Assembly: GCA_018622495.1 (NCBI GenBank)
Contig: CP076021.1
Location: forward strand, 1,178,001-1,242,000
Source: Mycoplasmatota bacterium
GTDB taxonomy: Bacteria > Bacillota_I > Bacilli_A > Acholeplasmatales > Acholeplasmataceae
Length of the DNA: 64,000 nucleotides
Reading direction: 5' to 3'
Under the pieces are notes generated by a model. The model was not told where the DNA came from, did no database searches, and worked only from the letters and a program-made list of their open reading frames with translations. Position 1 is the first letter of the stretch. Each line of letters opens with the position of its first letter. The position numbers were made by a program, and so were the translations under genes. Of the stretch, positions 17,920 through 27,583 are shown one piece after another.

Positions 17920-19147
17920 AATATTTTTTTCTCCTTGCAGTTTTTTTAGCTTTATCGACTTCTTTTTTATATTTCTTTTTATAGTTTGGTTTTACTTTTT
18001 TAGGTTTCTTAATTGATTTTATTGCTTGCTTTTCTTCTTCACTTATCGTTGAAGATTTTTGTTTTCTTTTTTGTAAATTACCATTCGGATTTAATTGATA
18101 GTGTGAGAATTTAATTTGCTTACTTAGTTTTTCAATTTTACGATGATCTCTAAGTTGCATTAAAGTCATTACTACACCATTTGCATACATACGACCTGTA
18201 CGCCCACTACGATGTGTAAAAAACTCTAAATGATAAGGTAGATCATAATGAATCACATGTGATACATCAAAATCGAGTCCTCTAGCAATAACATCACTGG
18301 TAATCACATATTGATATTTTAAAGCTCTAATATCATCAATCATTTGTTTTCTACGCTTCATCGGTAGATCAAGACTATAATTACATACTTGTAATCCTTG
18401 TTCATGTAAATTTTGATAGATTAAGCTTTGATCTTCTTTTTTACTTACAAAGACAAGACATAAATAAGGTTGTATCGTTTTTATCAAATGATTAAGTGCA
18501 ACTAATCGATCCATCTCTTTAATATGAATGAGTTGATAATCAATATCAAGTTTATGACCTTTTGAAGTATCAATATAATCATATAATCCAAAATAATGCT
18601 TAATAAATGGTTCCATTAATGGTGTAATGCTCGCTGAAAACAACAAGAATTTCGCTTGCTTCATACGGTTTACCATCGGGTCAATCATTGATAAGAAATC
18701 TTCATCAAACATCATATCAGCTTCATCAAATACCATATATTTAGCATTGAATAACTTTAAAACACCTTCATCCATTGCATACTGTGCAAGTCTGAAAGGG
18801 GTAGAAATAACAACTTGAGGTTGTCTTTTTTTCAACCATTCAATGTCATTTTGCTTATCCTTACCACCAATATAAGCTTTTGCTATGATTTCATCATCAA
18901 CAGCTTTTAACATGTCATAGACTTGAAGTACCAATTCATTTGTAGGTACACAAATAATGGCTTGTACTTGTTCATAATCTTTATTAACATGTGCTAGGAT
19001 TGGAAGTAAATAAGCATGTGTTTTCCCAGTACCAGTTGGCGCAAGTCCAACTAAATGTTTAGGTTTTTCAAATTGTTCAAATACTTGTGCTTGGATGGGT
19101 GTAATTTCCTCAAAACCAAGCTTTAAAAGTTTTTCTTTAATATACAT
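17903..19147 (-). CDS. DEAD-box RNA helicase
   Basis: A 414-residue ATP-dependent RNA helicase. Motifs in order: Q motif region FEEITPIQAQVFEQF, Walker A ATGTGKTHAY, VPTNEL, ISTPFRLAQ, DEAD (VFDEADMMFD), SAS (FSASIT), ARGLDFD and HRSGRTGR. The C-terminal 60 residues are very rich in Lys and Arg (KKVKPNYKKKYKKEVDKAKK), like the RNA-binding tails of CshB-type helicases. It shares an operon with nfo, which starts inside its last codons. It has a promoter TTACTT/TATAAT at 19163-19191. Confidence 0.92.
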   Translation of the reverse strand: MYIKEKLLKLGFEEITPIQAQVFEQFEKPKHLVGLAPTGTGKTHAYLLPILAHVNKDYEQVQAIICVPTNELVLQVYDMLKAVDDEIIAKAYIGGKDKQNDIEWLKKRQPQVVISTPFRLAQYAMDEGVLKLFNAKYMVFDEADMMFDEDFLSMIDPMVNRMKQAKFLLFSASITPLMEPFIKHYFGLYDYIDTSKGHKLDIDYQLIHIKEMDRLVALNHLIKTIQPYLCLVFVSKKEDQSLIYQNLHEQGLQVCNYSLDLPMKRRKQMIDDIRALKYQYVITSDVIARGLDFDVSHVIHYDLPYHLEFFTHRSGRTGRMYANGVVMTLMQLRDHRKIEKLSKQIKFSHYQLNPNGNLQKRKQKSSTISEEEKQAIKSIKKPKKVKPNYKKKYKKEVDKAKKTARRKKYYAKNR

Positions 19148-19162
19148 AAAATCACCATGGGT

Positions 19163-19191
19163 ATTATACCATTATTTACTAATATAAGTAA
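19163..19191 (-). promoter_or_regulatory. Promoter of the helicase-nfo operon
   Basis: On the minus strand TTACTT (19186-19191) and TATAAT (19163-19168) with a 17-bp spacer, 16 nt before the ATG. Confidence 0.6.
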
Positions 19192-19240
19192 AAATATCAG
19201 CATTCATTATTTTATTTAGTATAATAGAGGTGGTGATGAA

Positions 19241-20170
19241 ATGAATACAATAGAAATTAAACCAAGAGGTTACTGTCACGGTGTAGTAAATGCACTCGTT
19301 ATTGTAAAAAAAGTATTAAAGGATCCTAGTTATCCAAGACCTATATATATATTGGGACAAATTGTTCATAATAGACAAATTACGGACTTTTTTTCAACGC
19401 ATGGTGTTATAAGTTTAGATCAAGAAGGTATGTCTAGATTAGATATGCTAGAAACCATTAATGATGGTACAGTCATTTTTACTGCTCATGGCATTAGTGA
19501 TAAAGTCATTGAACGTGCAAAAGAAAAAGGTCTCACGTATTTGAATGCTACTTGTAAAGATGTCTTAAAAGTACATGTTGCAGTTAAGGATAAACTTAAT
19601 GAAGGATACAAAGTCATATATATTGGTCATCGAAATCATCCTGAACCTGAAGCTGTACTAGATATTAGCGATGATATATATTTTGTAGAAAATGAACAAG
19701 ATGTCCTATTACTTCCAAATAATTTAAATCAAGAAAAGATATTTGTAACAAATCAGACAACTCTAAGTATGTATGATATTAATAATGTATTAAAAATGAT
19801 AGAACTAAAATATCCTAATTACATATTTGATAATGAAATCTGTAAAGCAACTACGATGCGACAAGATGCTGTAATGGACCAAGATTTAGTTGATCTTATG
19901 CTTGTTGTTGGTGACAAAAAATCTTCTAATTCAAATAAATTAGTTGAAGTAGGTTTAAAAACAAAAGCCAAGGTTAGTTTTTTAATCCAAAACGTTAATG
20001 ACATTGACTTACAATGGCTTAATAATGCAAATCAAGTGAGTGTTACGAGTGGTGCATCTACACCTTCTACTGTCACTAAAGAAGTCATTGCATTTTTAAA
20101 ACAATATAAAAAAGATGATCCCTCAACATGGGACCATCAATCTAAAATAGATGATAAAGACATTTTATAA
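19241..20170 (+). CDS. ispH: 4-hydroxy-3-methylbut-2-enyl diphosphate reductase
   Basis: A 309-residue iron-sulphur enzyme, last step of the MEP isoprenoid pathway. The three cluster-binding cysteines are in GYCHGV (Cys12), NATCKDV (near 104) and NEICKATT (near 200). FTAHGIS and VTSGASTPS, which bind the diphosphate, are intact. dxs in this window encodes the first step. The ATG at 19241 has GAGGTGGTGATG upstream, and TATAAT lies at 19220-19225. The stop codon is inside the terminator hairpin. Confidence 0.95.
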   Translation: MNTIEIKPRGYCHGVVNALVIVKKVLKDPSYPRPIYILGQIVHNRQITDFFSTHGVISLDQEGMSRLDMLETINDGTVIFTAHGISDKVIERAKEKGLTYLNATCKDVLKVHVAVKDKLNEGYKVIYIGHRNHPEPEAVLDISDDIYFVENEQDVLLLPNNLNQEKIFVTNQTTLSMYDINNVLKMIELKYPNYIFDNEICKATTMRQDAVMDQDLVDLMLVVGDKKSSNSNKLVEVGLKTKAKVSFLIQNVNDIDLQWLNNANQVSVTSGASTPSTVTKEVIAFLKQYKKDDPSTWDHQSKIDDKDIL

Positions 20171-20180
20171 TGTCTTTTTT
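20156..20180 (+). terminator. ispH terminator, whose T run borders an IS
   Basis: AAAGACATT-TTAT-AATGTCTTT plus a T run. The left target duplication of IS copy A starts at 20177, inside the T run. Confidence 0.85.
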
Positions 20181-20184
20181 ATTT
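20177..20184. repeat. Target duplication, left, IS copy A
   Basis: TTTTATTT, repeated exactly at 21766-21773 on the other side of the element. Confidence 0.85.
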
Positions 20185-20335
20185 AGATGTTTAAAATATC
20201 GTATGGTCAATCATAGGCTTTAAAATATTGTATGGTATACCATACGATTTTTGAAAGGCCTATTTTTTTATATAAAAAAGGAAGTCCTCATTTATAATAG
20301 AGTTATTAGCCATAACTATAGAATAGGAGGACTTC

Positions 20336-21632
20336 ATGTCTTATGATACCATAAATATTTTACACTTAGAACAATTTAAAAGCAAGATTGAATTATTAGA
20401 AACAAGGCTTGAAAGAAATGTATTGATTATCGAATTAAAGTTTTATAAACAACAAATATTATGCCCTATCTGTGGATCAGCTCATATAAGATTTTTAGAA
20501 TATAAATATAAAAAAATCATACATTCAATATCTACACATGAAAAAAGCGTGATTAGATGGCATATGAGAAGATATCAATGTAAGCTTTGTAAGAAAACCT
20601 TTAGCGAGTCCAATCCACTATCGAGACTCAAATGAAAATGTAAGTTTGTATACAAAGATGTCTATTTTAAACTATTTAAAAGATTATAATCATACATTTA
20701 CATCTGCTGCGCATCACTATTATGTTAGTATCCAAACAGTGATCAATATATTTGATCGTTATGTAGAAGCGAAGCGTCGAAAGCTACCCAAAGTGATCAA
20801 TATCGATGAAGTATTTATATCAAGAGCACACAAGTACAAATATGCATGTATCTTATATGATTTCATGCATAGAAAAATCATTGATGTATTACCAACAAGA
20901 CATAAACGTTATTTAATTGATTACTTCGCTAGAATCCCTAAAACTGAGTTATCAAGCGTAGAAGTCGTCGTGATGGACATGTGGCAAACTTATAGAGATG
21001 TCATCAAATTATGTATACCTCAAGCGAAAATAGCTGTTGATTCATTTCATTTAATTAGGACATTAAATGAAATCATCAAACGTATAAGAATTGATACAAT
21101 GAATAAATACAAGCAACACAAAAGTGCACCAGTTCATGATGATATGTATTATTACATGTTAAAGAAATTTCATTACTTCTTTCTCAAGAACTATGAAGAT
21201 ATCTATGATGGGAAAATACGTATACAAAAACTACATGCATATTGGCATAAATCAGATATTCTTCATTATTTGTTATCTACTAATGATGATTTAAAAGATG
21301 CATATCTTTTAAAAGAAAGGTATAGATCATTTAATCTAACAGCCTCTTATGATACGTGTGATGATGAGCTTAACCAACTCATAGATCTATTTAGAAATCA
21401 TAAGTTAGCAGGGATGAGATCATTTGGAAGAACGTTAAATAACTGGAGAGATGAGATTAAAAATTCTTTTTTAGTTTATGATAAAAGACGAATATCCAAT
21501 GGTCCTATTGAATCTGTCAATAATAAAATAAAGACTGTGATCAAAACATCTAATGGTATTAAATCTTATAATCGATTGAGAAACAAGATTATGTATGCAA
21601 TTAATAAAGATATACCTATAAAAAACAAATAA
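20336..21632 (+). pseudogene. ISL3-type transposase, frameshifted (copy A)
   Basis: AGGAGG precedes the ATG. The N-terminal part has a zinc ribbon (CPICGS...CKLCKKTF). The second part has a helix-turn-helix and the DDE domain: INIDEVFISR, VVVMDMW and VDSFHLIRTLNEI, with the final Glu in SNGPIESVNNK. Compared with copies B and C, an extra G in CTATCGAGACTC (near 20623-20625) shifts the frame after about residue 95, so a 99-residue and a 328-residue piece result. Full length would be about 431 residues, as in copy C. The copy is inactive unless the shift is a sequencing error. Confidence 0.9.
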
Positions 21633-21654
21633 AATAAGAGTTATGGCAAAAAAA

Positions 21655-21672
21655 GGCACTCCCGCGAGTGCC
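21655..21672 (-). terminator. IS-borne terminator facing the dinB side
   Basis: GGCACTC-GCGG-GAGTGCC followed by seven T residues on the minus strand. It would stop transcripts leaving dinB and protect the transposase gene from antisense transcription. Confidence 0.75.
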
Positions 21673-21765
21673 TTTAACTTACCATACAATTTTTTATAGG
21701 TCACATTGACCATACAATTTTGGAAAGGTCTATTTAGTCTTTACCATACAATTTTTTAAAGACCC

Positions 21766-21773
21766 TTTTATTT
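21766..21773. repeat. Target duplication, right, IS copy A
   Basis: TTTTATTT, the same as 20177-20184. The dinB stop codon (21768-21770) lies inside it. Confidence 0.85.
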
Positions 21774-22898
21774 ATGATTAAATATATCTTCATCTCTTTT
21801 TGTGAAATTTTGATAATTAAATAAGTTAATATCAACTTTTAAATCTTTTTTTAATATCACTTGTTGGAAAGATACGCCAATAAGTCTTACAGGTCTACCA
21901 TCGTAATACTGTTCAAATAATTCATGAATACGATTTCTAATCACTACAACATCATCATGATATTCATTAAATGAAAAGCTTCTAGTCATTGATGTAAAAT
22001 CAGAAAATTTTAGTTTTATCCCAACAGTTTTAACAACATATGCTTCTTTGATTAATCTTTGATAAGTCTTATCTACTAATTCATCAATTGTCTTTAATAT
22101 AATTTCTGGTTGATCAATTAAATAATTTAGTGTTGTTTCATTACTCATCGATTGATGAACACTATATTTTTTAGGATCAACAATATGATTCGAACGCCCT
22201 AAAATAAGATCCATATATGATGTATAGGATTGTTTACTCATTAGAGATAATATCGGTTCTTTATTCATTTCTTTTGTAAAATCTCCAATGGTCTTAATCC
22301 CAATTTCTTCAAGTCTCGGATATGTTTTTTTTCCAATGCCATGCATTTCTTTAATTGATAAAGGAAATAGTTTTTCTACAATATCTTTTTTTCTTATCAC
22401 AGTAATCCCTAAAGGTTTTTTCATGTCAGATGCCATTTTAGCTAAAAACAATGTAGGTGCAATACCAATTGAACATGGCAGTTGATATAAATCCATTAAT
22501 CCATCTTGGATTTCTTTTGCGATTTGCATGGGATGTTTCGTTTTAGATAATTCAGTCATATCAACATATGCTTCATCAATTGATGCAGGTAACACTAAAT
22601 CTGAAAAAGTTCTTAAAAATTTAAAAAATAGCTGGGAATATTTTCGATATAATTTAAAATCAGAAGGAACAACAACTAATTTAGGATATCTTTCAAATGC
22701 ATCAGTTAAATTCATTGCACTACCTATACCATATTTTCTAGCCTTATAACTTGCAGTTGAGAGAACACCGCGTCTTGTTACACCACTACCACCAATAGCA
22801 AACACCTTATCTTTGAGATAAGGTTCTTTAATAATTGCGCAACTGCAATAGAAAGCATTTAAATCAATATGAAAAATGATTTTTACAACGTTTTTCAA
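21768..22898 (-). CDS. dinB: DNA polymerase IV (Y family)
   Basis: A 376-residue translesion polymerase. It has FHIDLNAFYCSC at the N-terminus (metal-binding Asp and steric-gate aromatic), the palm motif PASIDEAYVDMT with the catalytic Asp-Glu, a helix-hairpin-helix region MHGIGKKTYPRLEEIGI and a little-finger domain. The start is TTG at 22898, with AGGAAG upstream; no ATG fits better. IS copy A is inserted right at its stop codon without changing the protein. Confidence 0.9.
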   Translation of the reverse strand: MKNVVKIIFHIDLNAFYCSCAIIKEPYLKDKVFAIGGSGVTRRGVLSTASYKARKYGIGSAMNLTDAFERYPKLVVVPSDFKLYRKYSQLFFKFLRTFSDLVLPASIDEAYVDMTELSKTKHPMQIAKEIQDGLMDLYQLPCSIGIAPTLFLAKMASDMKKPLGITVIRKKDIVEKLFPLSIKEMHGIGKKTYPRLEEIGIKTIGDFTKEMNKEPILSLMSKQSYTSYMDLILGRSNHIVDPKKYSVHQSMSNETTLNYLIDQPEIILKTIDELVDKTYQRLIKEAYVVKTVGIKLKFSDFTSMTRSFSFNEYHDDVVVIRNRIHELFEQYYDGRPVRLIGVSFQQVILKKDLKVDINLFNYQNFTKRDEDIFNHK

Positions 22899-22966
22899 TG
22901 TTATCTCTTCCTTTCATTGTGTTTTTATTGTATAATAACAATGATATTAAAGACGAGGTGACTACA

Positions 22967-23146
22967 TTGGCTAAAAAGACAGATTCAAAAAAGAAAAATG
23001 TTCCAACAAATCATCCTAATCAAAATCACTATCATAACCCAACTGAAACATGGTGGGGTAAATTAGTTGTTTGGGTATTACTTATGGGTATGGTTGGCTT
23101 AATTATATTAGGGCTAATCCTTGCAATTATAAGTGGAACAGCATAA
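22967..23146 (+). CDS. Small single-pass membrane protein
   Basis: A 59-residue protein read from TTG 22967, preceded by GAGGTG at the right distance. Residues 1-28 are hydrophilic (Lys, then Asn/His/Pro-rich), followed by WWGKLVVWVLLMGMVGLIILGLILAII as one transmembrane helix. Tiny membrane proteins of this layout (DUF4044-like) occur next to housekeeping genes in Firmicutes, and a role in envelope or divisome function is possible but unproven. TATAAT lies at 22931-22936. A longer reading from 22898 would start inside the promoter region, so I reject it. Confidence 0.65.
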   Translation: MAKKTDSKKKNVPTNHPNQNHYHNPTETWWGKLVVWVLLMGMVGLIILGLILAIISGTA

Positions 23147-23161
23147 TTCAAATAGAAATAT

Positions 23162-23183
23162 AGGTGCCTTAGGCACCTTTTTT
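23162..23183. terminator. Bidirectional terminator between the small membrane protein gene and recN
   Basis: AGGTGCC-TTA-GGCACCT with a T run on the plus strand and a partial one on the minus strand. Confidence 0.8.
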
Positions 23184-23185
23184 CT

Positions 23186-24838
23186 TTATTCAAGTCCTAA
23201 AAGTATTTTAGCTTGACCTATTGCATAATGTGATAGTTTTTCATCAGACAACATCATCGCAATATTTGATATACGTTCTTCCATGGATAACAAATGAATA
23301 CGTGTTACCATACGTTCTTTTTCTTTATGTTTACTAATACCATAGTGATAATTAGCTTTAGCCGCAACTTGTGGTAAATGTGAAATCACTATCAGTTGCA
23401 TATCTTTTGATAATTCAGTCATTTTAAATGCAACCTTAGCAGCTGTTTTACCAGATATACCAATATCAATTTCATCTAAAATAAGCAATGATAAATGATT
23501 TGCTTTAGCATATATACTCTTTAAAGCAAACATAAACCTTGCACGTTCACCACCACTTGCAACTTTCGCAAGAGGTTTAACAGGTTCACCTTCATTAAGT
23601 GAAATCATAAATTCGACTTGTTCTATACCTGTTTCTAAAAATTGTGCTTCATCTTTTGATGGACATTCAAATAATACATCAAAGCTCGCTTTATCTAAAT
23701 CAAGTTCTTTTAATTCTAAAAGTAGTTGCTCGCTTAATCCTTTAGCGAGTTTTTTTCTATATTGAGTTAATTTAATTGCTTGATTATAGGTTTTATCAAA
23801 TGCATCTTGAACTTTTTTCTTTGATTCAATGACATATTGATCATAATTTGTGTTTCTAAGTAGTTCATCTTTAATATCTTCTAAATAATCAATTAATTCA
23901 TCAATTGATTTTTGATATTTTTGTTCTATTTTTTGCAATTCAAAAGATCTTTCTTGCATTTGATTAAATGCTTCTTGATCAAAGTCAAGTGATTCAATTA
24001 AATCAAATATTTTTGATTTAACATCATCTATTTCATAATAACTACTTTCTAATCTCTGCTGCATTTCTTCATAAGTTATATCGATTGAAATAAGTTGTTT
24101 TAAATGCTTACTAGATTCATATAGTGCATCTAAATCAAAAGTTTGTCCAGACAGTAGTTGATATGCTAATTGTAACTGTGCCATTGTTTTATCATAATTT
24201 TCTAATTTGTTAATTTCAAATAGCAATGTTTCTTTTTCATTTTTTTCTAAATTGTAACTTTCAAGTTCTTTAATTTGAAAACTTAGAAAATCTGAACGTT
24301 CTACACTTTCTTGTTTTTTATTTTTTAAAGTATCAAAAGCTTTTTTCTTAGCTAAGTAATCACTTCTAAGTAACATATATTTTTGATGTAATTCATTAAT
24401 CTTTTCTTCATCTACTTGATCGATATATTGTAAATAACTTTTTTTATCAAGTAGTAACATCGTTTCATCTTGGCCGTGGATACTTGCAAACATTTTTGTG
24501 AGTTCTCTAAGTTTAGATAAGGTTACAACTTCTTGATTTATTCTTATTTGGTGACGCCCTTGAGCATCAATTTGTCTTTCAATATCTATCGTTTTAGGAT
24601 AACCATAAAAATCAGCAACCTCTAAAGGTATATCAAATAAACCTTTAACAATAGCTCTATCTTCTCCATATCTTATCATTTGTGCATCACTTCTTTTACC
24701 AAAAAGCAAATGAAGAGATTCTAGTATTATAGATTTTCCTGCACCAGTTTCTCCAGTAAGTGCAGTAAGACCTTCTTCAAAAGTCATTTCTAGATCATCA
24801 ATTAATGCAAAATTTTGAACATTAAGTTTGCGTATCAT
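23186..24838 (-). CDS. recN: DNA repair protein RecN
   Basis: A 550-residue SMC-like ATPase for double-strand-break repair. Walker A is GETGAGKSIILESLHLLFG (near residue 30). Two long charged coiled-coil stretches follow around residues 155-360. The ABC signature is LAKVASGGERARFMFALK and Walker B is LSLLILDEIDIGISG, with the downstream VISHLPQVAA. It is last in nusB-xseA-xseB-dxs-tlyA-recN, overlapping tlyA by 4 nt (ATGA). The usual argR between tlyA and recN is absent. Confidence 0.95.
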   Translation of the reverse strand: MIRKLNVQNFALIDDLEMTFEEGLTALTGETGAGKSIILESLHLLFGKRSDAQMIRYGEDRAIVKGLFDIPLEVADFYGYPKTIDIERQIDAQGRHQIRINQEVVTLSKLRELTKMFASIHGQDETMLLLDKKSYLQYIDQVDEEKINELHQKYMLLRSDYLAKKKAFDTLKNKKQESVERSDFLSFQIKELESYNLEKNEKETLLFEINKLENYDKTMAQLQLAYQLLSGQTFDLDALYESSKHLKQLISIDITYEEMQQRLESSYYEIDDVKSKIFDLIESLDFDQEAFNQMQERSFELQKIEQKYQKSIDELIDYLEDIKDELLRNTNYDQYVIESKKKVQDAFDKTYNQAIKLTQYRKKLAKGLSEQLLLELKELDLDKASFDVLFECPSKDEAQFLETGIEQVEFMISLNEGEPVKPLAKVASGGERARFMFALKSIYAKANHLSLLILDEIDIGISGKTAAKVAFKMTELSKDMQLIVISHLPQVAAKANYHYGISKHKEKERMVTRIHLLSMEERISNIAMMLSDEKLSHYAIGQAKILLGLE

Positions 24839-25575
24839 AAAACAGCCCCTATCATATCTTCAATGTTTTTAGATGATTTTCTTTGTCCATCTATATATAT
24901 CATATATTCCTGATTGCCTTTTTTCCCTTTTATTTCTGATTTTTCTAGATCTATAATTTGAAAGCCAAGTAAATCAATAGATCTAAGTGTCGCTTCAAGA
25001 ATAGTCTTATGTAACTTTTTATCCTTAACAACACCTTGCTTAATCATTTTTTTACCTGCTTCAAATTGCGGTTTAATCAAAGCTACTATTTCACCTTGAA
25101 AATCCCTTAAATGATAAAATATTTTGGTAATTGAAATAAAAGACACATCAATAAGTATCATATCACATGAAGGTATATCAACATCTAAAATATTAGTTCC
25201 TTCTGATACAATAACTCTTTGATCTTGTCTTAATTTATCTGCAAGTTGATCTCGACCAACATCATATGTATAAACTTTTTGAGCATCATGATTTAATGCA
25301 CATTCGGTAAATCCTCCTGTAGATGCACCAATATCAACAACTATTTTGTCTTCAAATATAAGCCCAAAGCGTTCAATAGCATGATACAATTTTTCTCCTG
25401 CACGTCCAACAAAATCTAAATGTTGTAAAACTTCAACTTTTTGATGAGTAATATCTATACCCGATTTGCTTGCTTTTTTACCATCAACTAAAACAAAACC
25501 TCTTTTAATTAGATCAGATGCTTTTGAACGTGTACTCACCATATCGTGTGAAACTAAATAGACATCTAATCTCAT
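24835..25575 (-). CDS. tlyA: TlyA-family rRNA 2'-O-methyltransferase
   Basis: A 246-residue protein with an N-terminal S4 RNA-binding domain (MRLDVYLVSHDMVSTRSKASDLIKRG, residues 1-60) and an FtsJ-like methyltransferase domain. The SAM-binding motif is VVDIGASTGGFTECAL. The later ILIDVSFIS and LIKPQFEAGK motifs hold the catalytic Asp and Lys. Homologues methylate 16S/23S rRNA cytidines; the old name hemolysin A is misleading. It overlaps dxs and recN by 4 nt each, so translation is tightly coupled. Confidence 0.93.
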   Translation of the reverse strand: MRLDVYLVSHDMVSTRSKASDLIKRGFVLVDGKKASKSGIDITHQKVEVLQHLDFVGRAGEKLYHAIERFGLIFEDKIVVDIGASTGGFTECALNHDAQKVYTYDVGRDQLADKLRQDQRVIVSEGTNILDVDIPSCDMILIDVSFISITKIFYHLRDFQGEIVALIKPQFEAGKKMIKQGVVKDKKLHKTILEATLRSIDLLGFQIIDLEKSEIKGKKGNQEYMIYIDGQRKSSKNIEDMIGAVL

Positions 25576-27395
25576 AAAAAAGCTTCAAGTGATTTAATCA
25601 CTGCCTCTAAATCCATAGCATATTTTTTTAAGACGTCTTTATAACTACCAAATGTTACAACTTGATCTTGAAGTGATTTTTGGCAAACATCATTTTTATA
25701 ACCATTTTTCGCCATATAATCTAATACTTTAGGATATAATCCAGCTGCATTTGCAATCTCTTCATATATAAATACTTTTGTATTTAATTTTAATGCTTCA
25801 TCCAATACTTTTTCATCAATTGGTCTAATAAATCTTGCATTAATAATCGTTGCATCTAACTTCATTTTTTCATTTGCTGCTTTTAAAATATCAAGTGATG
25901 GTCCATAACTAATTAACACAGGTCCCAAACCTTTACGTAAATACTTCCAATAGCCATTTAATGGCTTTAATTTGATGTTTTCCTCATCAAGATTAAACTG
26001 TACTTGTCCACGAGGATAACGAATGACAAATGGATGTTTTTGTTCCATAAAGCCATGATATATTAAACTCTCTAAATCATCTTTATCATATGGCATTGTA
26101 ATAACCACATTAGGCATAATACTAAACATAGATACATCAAATAGTCCTTGGTGAGTTGATCCATCTTCTCCAACAATACCTGCACGATCAATACCAAAAA
26201 CAACATGATGATCAGATCTTGCAATATCATTTAGTATTTGGTCAAAAGCTCTTTGACTAAATGTTGCATAAATCGGATAATAGACTGAAATGTTTTGATG
26301 TGCTAAACTTGCAGCCATCGTTGCACCATGTTCTTCTGCAATACCAATATCAATATATCGATCAGGATATTTTACTGAAAACTTTTGCATTTTAGTCCCC
26401 ATCGTCATTGCTGGCATAATCACAAATGTTTTTTTAAGTGTTTGAAGTTGATCGATAGAGAGCGCAACTACCTCACTCCAAGATTTGCCAACTTTAGGTT
26501 TACCATTTTGATTTGAAATACCATGATAAGCACCAATCTTATCAATTTCAGCAAGTGGGTGTCCTTTACCTTTTTCAGTCACAATATGAAAAATCACTGA
26601 TTTCTTAAGTGGTTTAATACGTTTTAGCGTTTTAATTAATAAACGTATATCATGACCATCTATAGGACCTACATACATATAACCTAAATCTTCAAAAATA
26701 TTTTGTCGTTGAAAAAGTGCACGAAGTGCACGCTTTAAGCGGCCAAATAGTCTTAATATCACATGCGGTGTTAATCTACCCCAAAACTTTTTCATCGCGA
26801 TTGTTAATCGCATAGAACGTATTTTTGTTAATGCACCAGATAACGCACCAACACTTTTGGATATACTCATCTCATTATCATTTAAGACGACAATACCACG
26901 ATGATTTTTATCACTACCAAGCATATTCATTGCTTCAAATGACATACCATTAACAATTGATGCATCACCAACAATTGCAATACCCTCGCCACTTTCTTCC
27001 TTCATTCTTTTTGCATAAATATATCCCATAAGTGCAGAAATCGCAGTGCCTGCGTGTCCTGACTCCCATTGATCATGGATGGATTCATGATAATTTATAT
27101 AACCAGACAATCCATTTGTTTGTCGTAATGTATCAAATTCATTAATTCTTCCTGTTAATATCTTATGTGTATACGCTTGATGCCCAACATCAAAAATAAA
27201 TGCATCATCAGGACTATTAAAAACATAGTGCAGTGCAATAATAAGTTCTACTGTACCTAAATTAGAACTTAGATGTCCACCCGTATTCGGAATAGATTCA
27301 AGCAAAAAAGCACGTATATCTACGGCTAATGCTTCTAATTCTTTAATTGATAAGTTTTTAATAAATGATGGATCTTTGATGTCAGTTAATTTCAT
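25572..27395 (-). CDS. dxs: 1-deoxy-D-xylulose-5-phosphate synthase
   Basis: A 607-residue thiamine-diphosphate enzyme that condenses pyruvate and glyceraldehyde-3-phosphate, the entry to the MEP pathway. It has GGHLSSNLGTVEL, FDVGHQAYTHKILTG and the ThDP motif VGDASIVNGMSFEAMN, in which the common GDG reads GDA. IAEEHGATMAASLA carries the catalytic Glu, and DRAGIVGEDGSTHQG is present. ispH in this window completes the pathway end. The start overlaps the xseB stop by one base (TAATG). ispA, often located just before dxs in Firmicutes, is missing here. Confidence 0.95.
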   Translation of the reverse strand: MKLTDIKDPSFIKNLSIKELEALAVDIRAFLLESIPNTGGHLSSNLGTVELIIALHYVFNSPDDAFIFDVGHQAYTHKILTGRINEFDTLRQTNGLSGYINYHESIHDQWESGHAGTAISALMGYIYAKRMKEESGEGIAIVGDASIVNGMSFEAMNMLGSDKNHRGIVVLNDNEMSISKSVGALSGALTKIRSMRLTIAMKKFWGRLTPHVILRLFGRLKRALRALFQRQNIFEDLGYMYVGPIDGHDIRLLIKTLKRIKPLKKSVIFHIVTEKGKGHPLAEIDKIGAYHGISNQNGKPKVGKSWSEVVALSIDQLQTLKKTFVIMPAMTMGTKMQKFSVKYPDRYIDIGIAEEHGATMAASLAHQNISVYYPIYATFSQRAFDQILNDIARSDHHVVFGIDRAGIVGEDGSTHQGLFDVSMFSIMPNVVITMPYDKDDLESLIYHGFMEQKHPFVIRYPRGQVQFNLDEENIKLKPLNGYWKYLRKGLGPVLISYGPSLDILKAANEKMKLDATIINARFIRPIDEKVLDEALKLNTKVFIYEEIANAAGLYPKVLDYMAKNGYKNDVCQKSLQDQVVTFGSYKDVLKKYAMDLEAVIKSLEAFL

Positions 27396-27580
27396 TAGGC
27401 TTTAATTTCCTTCACAACAAGTTTTTCCGCTTCTTCTAGCATTTCATAACAAGTTTTAGATAATTCAATACCTCTTTGATACTTTTTCACTGATTCATCT
27501 AATGTTATATCTTTACTTTCTAAATCTTTTACTACTTGTTCCAGTTCTTTTAACAAAGATTCAAATGTTGGTTTTTCCAT
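27395..27580 (-). CDS. xseB: Exodeoxyribonuclease VII small subunit
   Basis: A 61-residue protein with the typical TFESLLKELEQVVKDLE and LDESVKKYQRGIELSKTC helices. It binds the XseA C-terminus to form a single-strand-specific exonuclease. AAGGAGG lies in the end of xseA and the start is 4 nt after that gene. It is intact although xseA is interrupted. Confidence 0.93.
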   Translation of the reverse strand: MEKPTFESLLKELEQVVKDLESKDITLDESVKKYQRGIELSKTCYEMLEEAEKLVVKEIKA

Positions 27581-27583
27581 TTT

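Larger units (their letters stand above)
20185..21765 (+). mobile_element. ISL3-type insertion sequence, copy A (1581 bp)
   Basis: The ends were set by comparing copies A and B, which are identical inside and unrelated outside, and by the perfect 8-bp duplications. The imperfect terminal inverted repeats read AGATGTTTAAAATATCGTATGG and, from the right, GGGTCTTTAAAAAATTGTATGG. Three GTATGGT/ACCATAC motifs lie at each end (20201, 20230, 20239; 21681, 21709, 21743). A hairpin GGCACTC/GAGTGCC at 21655-21672 has its T run on the strand antisense to the transposase. The single transposase gene is frameshifted. Confidence 0.9.

Noticed and set aside
20615-20640. CGAGACTCAAA shared by IS copy A and the tRNA-Leu anticodon arm, possibly meaning IS-tRNA recombination.
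   Set aside because: Only 11 bases, created by the single inserted G in copy A; chance is sufficient.
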